In this document: in pieces, positions 21,101 to 28,400 of the stretch
How positions within the stretch are numbered: position 1 is the stretch's first letter
Layout of the letters: each line of letters begins with the position of its first letter
Assembly: GCA_023014365.1 (NCBI GenBank)
Contig: JAEBUN010000007.1
Location: 1,612,001 to 1,676,000 of the forward strand
Direction of reading: 5' to 3'
From: Lepiota brunneoincarnata
Lineage: Eukaryota; Basidiomycota; Agaricomycetes; Agaricales; Agaricaceae
Length of the DNA: 64,000 nucleotides
Notes under the pieces: generated by a model
The model's database searches: none
What the model was told of the DNA's origin: nothing
What the model saw: the letters and a program-made list of their open reading frames with translations, nothing else
Program-made: the position numbers and the translations under genes

Positions 21101-21849
21101 AACACCAACATACCCCATTTGAACTCCTCTATGGATCAAGCCCCAAAGGATTTCCGACCTCCGAGGAGCCAACGAACATTCCAGCAATAGGAGAGAAGTT
21201 TAAATACCTCGCCAAGATACGCCAAGAAGCCCAAGCTGCGCATGAACAAGCCAGACTAAAAATGGCTGCAAGATATAACCGACCAGATATCAATCTAAAA
21301 GTTGGACAGAAGGTTTGGCTCGACAACCGCAACCTCCCAATTCAGTACGCCTCAAAGAAACTGGCCCAACGCCGAGAAGGTCCCTTCACCATAACAAGAA
21401 AACTCGGACCTGTAACCTATGAACTAAAATTACCCATCAAATGGAAGATCCACAACAAGTTTCATACGAGCCTCCTAATGCCTGCAGAAGAGAACGACAC
21501 ACATGGGGAATACAACACAGCCCCACCACCCGACCTTGTAAATGGAGAAGAAGAATACGAGGTCGAGTCAATACTGCGCCACAGAAAATTCCGGAACAAG
21601 TATCAATTCCTAGTCAGATGGAAAGGATACCTTCCCACCGAGGATTCCTGGGAGCCAGAAGCAAACCTGGAGAACGCCAAGGAAGTCATTGAAGAATATA
21701 AAAGGGCCCACAAACTAGACAACCCCACCAATGACCCAACCACCCAACACTCGAGCAACCACTCCAGACCTCCCAGAGCCAGACAACGATGGACGCCTTC
21801 TCATCCGGGAAAGAATCATATCCCTGGCGAACCGCGTCGAAGGAAATAG
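18181..21849 (+). CDS. pol: Pol polyprotein: protease, RT, RNase H, integrase, chromodomain
   Basis: Open from 18,181, about 1,222 residues, probably made by -1 frameshifting from gag. Protease active site [12 protein letters not shown] near 18,370. Reverse transcriptase: fingers region [20 protein letters not shown], catalytic YMDD near 19,430. RNase H: [13 protein letters not shown] near 19,870 and the [10 protein letters not shown] end near 20,205. Integrase: the HHCC finger ends GCGACQQYK near 20,590; DDE core residues lie in [16 protein letters not shown] and [12 protein letters not shown]. A chromodomain closes the protein ([28 protein letters not shown], about 21,555-21,700), as in chromoviruses, where it guides integration to marked chromatin. 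No stop or frameshift is seen. The element is fungal; no gene of it is restored or altered here. Confidence 0.96.
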   Translation, partial: [1222 protein letters not shown]

Positions 21850-22945
21850 CCAACCTAACCCTGCCACCGATACCACTGACGACCAACCAGACAGGACCAA
21901 CAGTCCTTATATCATCCGGCATACCTTCCTTCCCTCCAACCAACCCGAGATACGATCCATCCTTTTACACGAAGTTCCCTTTCATATTACCGGAACCCGT
22001 CTTAAACGCAGTCCAGCGATGGTACCCCTGGTCGACACCTGCTGGAAGACATTTACTGCTCTTCTGTATCACAAGCGCCTCGTCCACGACCGAGCAACAG
22101 AATTCGAAGAACTATGCGCCACTATTCTTTCTAGCGCAACAGAGGAACAGGACCGCAATACCATTTCTGCCATGTTATCAACCGCTCTCACCGAATTCCC
22201 GTTCGAGAGTCCGATCCCAAGCCCGAGCAATGGAAGCGGAAGTCAGGACCGCCCTATCCTACCTATCGGGACCACCACCCAACCTTCCAACCCTCCCATG
22301 GTGGATACGAGTAACCAACCATCAAGTGTTGTACAAGCTATATCTGCTTCTAATGACGCCCCCGTCGGGACTACCACCACTCACCTATCCACCACCCGAA
22401 CTCGCTGCAATTGCTGCCGTCGATTCGGCCATATCAAAGCAGGATGCCCGCGCTACCAATGTCGATATTGTCGAAAGATTGCCCCAGGCCATTACGAGAA
22501 GCACTGCGAGAGAAACCCTTACCAGCATCAACCCGCAAGTATGGTACCTGGCCTGTATCGCCGCCCACGAGGAATACCAAGCAGAGCTCGATCCCTCACA
22601 CGCGAAACCACAAACAACAATATTCGACACATTGTTGCAAGCACCGACCAGCGCCCCGCTTCAGCCAGACCCCTCCGCACCCGAATTCAAAATGCCCCCG
22701 TCGTCATTCCGACCACCAACACCACCACCACATCTGCTAGTGGAAGCCACCGACTTCCTGAATCGATCCTTCGGCACACCCGCCACCATTCACTCCAGAG
22801 AACCCATCGTCATCGACCTCACCCAAGACCCGCCATCCCCAGACCACCAAGCTACCAAAGCGACTCCCCAGAACCCGACCCATACTTCGACTGGGACCCC
22901 ATCGCCGAATCAAACATTACAGGAGAGCCTGTCGGACTATACTGA
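21731..22945 (+). CDS. Gypsy ORF3a, zinc-knuckle protein, overlaps pol and ORF3b
   Basis: 404 residues, ATG 21,731, overlapping the last 119 bases of pol in another frame. Near residues 222-255 it has a classic knuckle CNCCRRFGHIKAGC (C-x2-C-x4-H-x4-C), then a second Cys/His cluster CRYCRKIAPGHYEKHC. The rest is Pro/Ser/Thr-rich with a His/Arg-rich C-terminus. A nucleic-acid-binding role follows from the knuckle family. The frame is one of two long open frames here; strand composition poor in T makes stops rare, so chance openness must be weighed, but a full CCHC motif is unlikely by chance. Confidence 0.65.
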   Translation: MTQPPNTRATTPDLPEPDNDGRLLIRERIISLANRVEGNSQPNPATDTTDDQPDRTNSPYIIRHTFLPSNQPEIRSILLHEVPFHITGTRLKRSPAMVPLVDTCWKTFTALLYHKRLVHDRATEFEELCATILSSATEEQDRNTISAMLSTALTEFPFESPIPSPSNGSGSQDRPILPIGTTTQPSNPPMVDTSNQPSSVVQAISASNDAPVGTTTTHLSTTRTRCNCCRRFGHIKAGCPRYQCRYCRKIAPGHYEKHCERNPYQHQPASMVPGLYRRPRGIPSRARSLTRETTNNNIRHIVASTDQRPASARPLRTRIQNAPVVIPTTNTTTTSASGSHRLPESILRHTRHHSLQRTHRHRPHPRPAIPRPPSYQSDSPEPDPYFDWDPIAESNITGEPVGLY

Positions 22946-23360
22946 GGATATGTCTGATGAGGACATCAGACCTTACGAAGGGGATAATGTTATGAACAGT
23001 CCAGACCGGGAGGAACAAGAATTACTGTTCGACTTTACAAGATGGGTACAGGAGACTACAGATCAACTACGGGCACAAGAATACGAAGACGAGGAAGGGG
23101 AATACTACACCGCCATGCAGGACCTGGCGAGAGAAGCAGGAATGGAGATAACCTTAGAGGATATATTGGAATACCCCGAGGACGAGGAAGATAACCATGG
23201 ATCAACCGATCCAACCTCCGATACGGATGGAAGCACCGAGAGAATGGAGAGCGAGAATGGAGAAGACTCCATGGAGATACAATCGGGAGAAGGAGATTAT
23301 GAGTCAGAGGAAAGCGATGGAACATCGCACAGCAGTAGCGAGAGTACTGACTCATTGTAA
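21789..23360 (+). CDS. Gypsy ORF3b, acidic protein whose end is encoded in the 3' LTR
   Basis: 523 residues, ATG 21,789, overlapping ORF3a in the next frame for about 1.15 kb. No known catalytic domain was seen. Notable are a Trp/Leu-rich middle (LPWWIRVTNHQVLYKLYLLL), the stretch EPIVIDLTQDPPSP near residue 340, which has the form of a SUMO-interacting motif, and a strongly acidic Glu/Asp/Ser C-terminus. The last about 124 residues lie in the 3' LTR, so the same codons are present as a separate ORF in the 5' LTR. The conserved acidic tail and length argue for a real protein; function unknown. Confidence 0.6.
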   Translation: MDAFSSGKESYPWRTASKEIANLTLPPIPLTTNQTGPTVLISSGIPSFPPTNPRYDPSFYTKFPFILPEPVLNAVQRWYPWSTPAGRHLLLFCITSASSTTEQQNSKNYAPLFFLAQQRNRTAIPFLPCYQPLSPNSRSRVRSQARAMEAEVRTALSYLSGPPPNLPTLPWWIRVTNHQVLYKLYLLLMTPPSGLPPLTYPPPELAAIAAVDSAISKQDARATNVDIVERLPQAITRSTARETLTSINPQVWYLACIAAHEEYQAELDPSHAKPQTTIFDTLLQAPTSAPLQPDPSAPEFKMPPSSFRPPTPPPHLLVEATDFLNRSFGTPATIHSREPIVIDLTQDPPSPDHQATKATPQNPTHTSTGTPSPNQTLQESLSDYTEDMSDEDIRPYEGDNVMNSPDREEQELLFDFTRWVQETTDQLRAQEYEDEEGEYYTAMQDLAREAGMEITLEDILEYPEDEEDNHGSTDPTSDTDGSTERMESENGEDSMEIQSGEGDYESEESDGTSHSSSESTDSL

Positions 23361-23686
23361 TATAAAATAACGCTAGGATGCCATCAGCCAGGATGTGCAT
23401 CATGGTCAGGACTGCGCACGACCAGTAGAACAGCCAAGTAACCTATAACGAGTATATAGCACCTCATAGGTATATAAGGCCTGTACAAGTAGAGATTAAA
23501 GCCCTAAGCTTTAATCTTGTTAACAGCGGTCGTTTACCTCTCTGCCTTAACTTGGCGTCTTCCCTCGTTATCTCATTGAGCGCGATCCACTAAGCTCTAT
23601 AAGGCCAACCGTCTCGGACACCTTGTAGAGTGATTGAAGGCCGTCTCCAGTTATCCTCGGATACAGAAGGAGCACGGATCATAACA
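22988..23686 (+). repeat. 3' LTR of the Gypsy element
   Basis: 699 bp, one difference from the 5' LTR. Its first 373 bases code for the C-terminus of ORF3b. A purine-rich GAAGGGGATAA stretch just before 22,988 is the likely polypurine tract, and it too is inside that ORF. Confidence 0.96.
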
Positions 23687-24132
23687 ATATCTTGAGAGTC
23701 CTCTCACAGAAGGTGTCACAAATGTTGTTGGCCACTGGGGGGTAAGTCAATTTTGACAGCCAGAGGCTGGATACGTGCTGATCTGTGTTTAATACCAGCA
23801 TCAAGCTGTGGAATACTCAACCCTTTCTCGGATCGCTCAGGACTACTTGGCTATTCAGGGGTCCGCAACGCCTTCTGAGCAAGCATTTTCTGGAGGTGGA
23901 ATCACAGGGACCCCCAATCATAACCGTCTTTCGGTAGTCTCCTTCGAAGCGTTGCAGCTCCTGAAAAGTGCTTACCACAATGGACATGTTGCAGCTGCGA
24001 ACGACACCGCCAAACATGTTGACTCTTTCTTTGATGGTTTGGAGGCTGATTCTGATTGACAGCAGCCCGAAGGTGGGCAAGTGAGCAGTAGATGTAGTTT
24101 TAAATAGCAATGAAGAGATTTTCGTGTAAAAA

Positions 24133-24300
24133 AAGTTCGGTTCTGGGTTCAGACCCCTCCCAAACTAGAACCGGACCATCCTGAACCTGAACCGATAGTC
24201 CGGTTCTAGGTTCGGCAGATTGCCCGGACCGAACCTGAAGTCCGGTTCTAGGTTCAGCAAAATCTTCAAAGAACCGGACTGAACCGAACTTCGGCAACCC
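24133..24300. repeat. hAT right subterminal repeats
   Basis: At least eight copies of GAACCGGAC / CCGGTTCTAGGTTC-like motifs in both orientations, partner of the cluster at 7,883-8,060. Confidence 0.75.
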
Positions 24301-24302
24301 TA

Positions 24303-24560
24303 ATCTCGATCATATCCGGATCCTAGAGCGTCGACAGGACAAGATCAGGATTATTCGACAATACCCACTACGCTCCATACGGCACGCCAAAAAAAGGCTG
24401 TCGCATGGTTTCACCTCCCAGAGTGGGGGCAGGAAAGGGTGGTGGTGTTACGTTCAGTAGTAGCCGGCTGACAACTTCGCTGGGATCAACAACAGCATTG
24501 GATCGGCTCTGCCAAAAAAAATCAATGAGTCTACCCGAATAGACCTCCGTTAATGCCAGG
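24303..24560 (-). pseudogene. NACHT relic E, continuation beyond the hAT element
   Basis: Begins with the second ATCTCGAT and continues the relic of 7,381-7,872. It resembles the exon 2 region of the family and is closest to relics F1 (29,484) and F2 (37,246), including an AGGACAAGATC stretch and a GCACGCCAAAAAA stretch. Confidence 0.65.
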
Positions 24561-24965
24561 ACATTTAATTTGTGCCCGTCCTCCGAGTCGTCCCCGCATA
24601 TATTGGTGTCAGATGGCTGTAAGGTCGGGAGCCATAGACCCAGCGACCGTATATCTAGCCTATCTCCATTCCATTAAGACACTGAGATATGAACCAGGCC
24701 ATCTGATTGTTCGCCCAGTCGCGAATGTTGTGACAGAGCGCATTAGGTCAGCCTGTCATAACTGGCAGGAGCCCTGGACCGATGGCTTTAGTTGAGATTA
24801 GCCAAGGTACGAAGGATGCATGTGTATTGGTCAAAGGTGATTTAATGTGTAAGATGGCCGCAGAGCCAGGAGTCAGGGACCAGCGACCGTATAACCTGCA
24901 TAGTCTACCCTCCATTTTGTCAATTCAAATCCACGAAGAGCTCGTTTTGGTGAGATCAGTCATTT

Positions 24966-25435
24966 GTGAGGGAGGAAACGCGCTCGCGAGTGGAACTTCA
25001 CGCGCGCTCCCTCCCCACCATTGTGCTATCAATCCCGACGTGTCTCGACTCCCGAGGCATTGTGCTTCCCGGTGGCACAATGTCCCTCTCGTCCTCTAGT
25101 GTAGTTCTCATCTCTGTCCCTGTAGATACTCATTCTTCTCCCTTCACAACGTATTCTAGTAGTTATAGCTAATTGTCTTCTGGGTAGTATAAAGCTCAGG
25201 TGCTCTCGCACCTCAGTTCTTTAGTTCTTCGGACCCGCTTCTCGTCTCAATCATTCTTTCTTTCTTTGGCTCTTTCGTATCTCGAACCCACTGTCCTTAC
25301 GCATCTAATTATCACTCTCGTTTGTCCCTCCCCCTTTTGCTCCTGAAGGACTTGAGCCCTGGCGACCGTTTTGTCGGTCCCACTCGTCCTTTTTTTTTAC
25401 CTTAGTCGCGAACGCGACTCGTTGATCTTCACATT
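24966..25435. mobile_element. Insertion of about 470 bp, possibly a solo LTR
   Basis: Copies A and C run straight from CAGTCATTAT to TGTACCGCATTAC (about 4,121 and 34,446), but copy B has some 470 extra bases here. The insert starts TGTGAGG and ends CTTCACA, short inverse ends, and contains TATAAAG. It shares ordered blocks (GTAGATAC, TAGCTAATTGTCT, GGACTTGAGCCCT) with 32,330-32,610. A clean target duplication was not found. Confidence 0.5.
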
Positions 25436-25495
25436 GTTGTACCACATTACAAGTAATCGTGACTATTACCCAGGGACAATTAATAAACATTCAGA

Positions 25496-28400
25496 TCACC
25501 CAGCTGCAGAAACCCTCAAGATGTCTCCCTCCCTAAACATATAAGGGACATAGTATGACCAACGCTGAGATCCATCGGGTGTCTTGAACTCGTACATAAG
25601 ACACATGCTAGTTTCATTGCCAAACAGCAGGACCGGCATATCTGGTGAGTGAGCTTGGGCAAACTGCAAATCATCAAGGATTTGTTGCGGAGGATCGCCC
25701 GCGGTGTACCAGCAGTACTTATATTCAGAATCATAGTCTATCTGCATCAGCACACAATAATCAGCAAACCACATGATGATACACCGAGTTGCCTCACCAG
25801 TTCAGGTCCCAACCAGACACCATGGAACCCGCATTCGTTGAGTGTACTTGCTTTGCGGCTCTTACATTCACGGCGGACATAGGTGACAGACTGTTTCTCG
25901 ATGTTGGCGAGGTGAAGTGTTCCGAGAGGGACCTTTCGAAGTAATTGCAATCTTTCAAACTCGGTGCGGATTCGTGCATCCTGAATGTCCATAACATAAT
26001 TAAGACCAATTCCATTGCATAGGAAGGAGACACGTACAGTAGGGTAGCAAAAGTTTTGCGAAAATCTGTCACATGACCTCGTTTAACAATAAACGAAAAA
26101 TATTCCCACTGATCAACAACTCCACCCTACATGCCAAAAATAGCTGGACAAAAGAATACTGTCCCTGAACTACGCTCCCTGATATGTGCAAGGCATCAGG
26201 AGGGTATTCCTGCTCGCGAAATTGCCAATTTCTTTGGAGTCCATATTTCCACTGTCTATCGGGTTATCCATAGGCACAAAGAGCAGGGTCATCATGAGGA
26301 TGCTCCCAGGTCTGGGAGACCTTCCTTATTGGATGACAGGGCAATGCGACACATCAAAATTGTGCTGGAGAGAAATAGACGCCAAACTCTCCGTGAGATC
26401 ACCCACACAATAAACACATTTCTCGACTCCCCTGCTCATCCCCACACTATCCGGCGTGCCATTAGGTATCAATTGGGTCTTAGCCAACACATTTCTGCAA
26501 AGAAACCATTTCTTAAGCCTTCCCATGTCAAAGCCAGGATGGTATGGGCAAGAGAATATTGGAGGTGGATGGAGGAGGACTGGAGACATGTGATTTGGAC
26601 AGATGAGGCTTCTGTGGAGATTGGAAAGAGTTCAAAGGTGGTTTGGGTATGGAGGAGACCTGGTGAGAGGTACACAGAAAGGTGTTTAACCCCTACTTTC
26701 AAGTCTGGAAGACAGAGTCTTATGATATGGGGGTGCATGGCACATGGAAAACTCGGTCCACTGGTTCGTATACCCAAGGGTGCAAGGACGGCTGCAGATT
26801 ATATTAGCCTCATCCTTAGTGGACCATTATGGGATTTTTATGGGAATTTATCAGAGGAGAGGGGGCAGGTAGCGGTGATGGAAGATGGAGCTCCAGTCCA
26901 CCAGGCAAAGATCACCCGACAATTCCGCAAATCCCATCTCATCAATGAGCTTCCACACCCAGCTCAGTCACCAGACCTCAATCCCATCGAACATGTATGG
27001 AGATACCTCAAAGTCAGAATAAATGACCGAGCAGAAATCCCCCAAAACCTTGACAAACTTTGGGAGGCAATTCAGGAGGAGTGGAGGATGATTGATATAA
27101 ATTATATTAATGACCTGGTCAAGAGCATGCCCGATCGTGCTCAGGCAGTCTATGAGGCCAAGGGCCACCATACAAAATATTAACATAATTTTAGATGCAG
27201 TTGTGGTAGTGTAGTGAATATTTTTAACGATTAATGCATTATTTGTCTTTGTTGTTTTCGCAAAACTTTTGTTACTGTACTGTACAAGTCGGTGTTGTGC
27301 ATAGTGAATAAATCGAGAATAAGTTGTCGTATCGCAGCGAAGGATGGCACACGACCACACCAGCTCCACCGTTTTTGCAATCTGGACCATGTCTGGGTCA
27401 CGGAGTTTTGGCAGGACCAATTCAGGATTATAGCGTCCAATAATTCCTGCAATGCTCCACACTGCACGACAAGCAAGGGTTCGTTGCATGGCCATGCTCT
27501 CTGGGGTGGACCAGGAGAGAGCCACATTGGAGAAAGGGATGCTTGAATTGCCATCATCCTCCATGTTTCGGTTCCCCTGCGCTGGGCCTGGGGTCACTGA
27601 AATGAGGTCAGTGTCGCAAGAAAATGACTGGCAGACATACCTAGATAGGCCTGCTTCACAATTCTGAAACAACATTCAACCTCTTGCTCATCCATGTTCG
27701 AAATACTGATGTGAAACCCATGTGACCGGTTGGGATCCTTGAGATACTCGTAGAAGGATTGATGGTGAACCATTAAGTGTTTGTAGGCAGCGTCTTCAGG
27801 TCGTGGAACCACAAGAATGGAATGAAGTCGATCAAGGGCACTATATGCATCCGAGGGCGTCATACCAGCCCAATTGCATAAGAACACAAAGTTATTTTGT
27901 TCTAAAGTTGGGCCATCTCGCAGAACAAGGTAGTTGGTGAGTAGCACATTAGTATCAGGTAATATCCCCTTGGGAATCGACGAGAGTATACAGGCATAGA
28001 GGGCGTCGAGGTAAGCCAATGGATGTGCCCTGCCTTTCGAAGGCTGGGTTGAAACATTCTTGATGGCAGCAAGCAATAGCGCAAGCCCAGCGATAGGGTT
28101 TCGATGAACCGGATCATCAATAAACTTGACGGCAGTCGATGCGTACGCGAACAACCCAACCGCAGCAGCAATGATCATGAGGAACTCATTTTCCGTCGGC
28201 CATTGGGGGTAGGTGCGTGCGACAGGATCATCCTTTCGAATCCTTTCAAACTCCTCTCTCAGGTAGCGTTCGACATCGGCGCAAGCTTGGTCAGAATCAT
28301 GAGGGACCTCCTCTTTCGTGTAGGTGGGCAAGATGGTCGTGTCGGCAAATGTGGCTTGCAGATGAGATTCAGGGCGACTTGCAATGACCCAAACGAGGGG

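Larger units (their letters stand above)
15443..23686 (+). mobile_element. Full-length chromodomain Gypsy (chromovirus) LTR retrotransposon
   Basis: 8,244 bp, LTRs of 699 bp (TGTTATGAAC...GATCATAACA), flanked by the 5-bp duplication ATATC (15,438-15,442 and 23,687-23,691). Order: gag, pol (protease, reverse transcriptase, RNase H, integrase, chromodomain), then two overlapping ORFs. It lies in the hAT transposase gene. The LTRs differ at one base as read (A at 16,066, G in the 3' copy), so the insertion is recent, and gag and pol are open throughout. It may still be able to move. Confidence 0.96.
8841..24059 (+). pseudogene. hAT transposase with BED zinc finger, disrupted
   Basis: ATG at 8,841. 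Early exons: 8,841-9,344, 9,400-9,524, 9,574-9,645, 9,705 to about 9,808, about 9,867-9,978, and one from 10,028, with short GT-AG introns. The N-terminus is acidic; a BED-type finger is suggested by WCTVC and LHTHIA. SFTFDTWTSDAQDPYLSITG is the family block before the RNase-H-like core. After the Tc1 insertion the frame resumes at 13,783 (ISSHKDRPQVWELK, FEGNHSGANMA). Further exons reach 15,442; the C-terminal dimerisation block after the Gypsy element (DYLAIQGSATPSEQAFSGGG, then NRLSVVSFEALQLLKS) runs to the stop at 24,057-24,059. Besides two insertions there is an in-frame TGA at 10,079-10,081 where the family has Arg. It is dead as read. Confidence 0.88.
7873..24302 (+). mobile_element. 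hAT DNA transposon, with three later insertions nested inside
   Basis: Ends are TAGGGATGCCGCAGTTCAGTTC-like on the left and its imperfect inverse on the right (ends in CGGCAACCCTA). Both sides are flanked by the perfect 8-bp duplication ATCTCGAT (7,865-7,872 and 24,303-24,310), the hallmark of the hAT superfamily. Inside is a split transposase gene (8,841-24,059). Nested insertions are a Tc1 element (10,267-13,780, itself holding an LTR element) and a Gypsy element (15,443-23,686). Without them the hAT would be about 4.7 kb. It landed in NACHT relic E. No other copy of its transposase is in this window. Confidence 0.92.
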
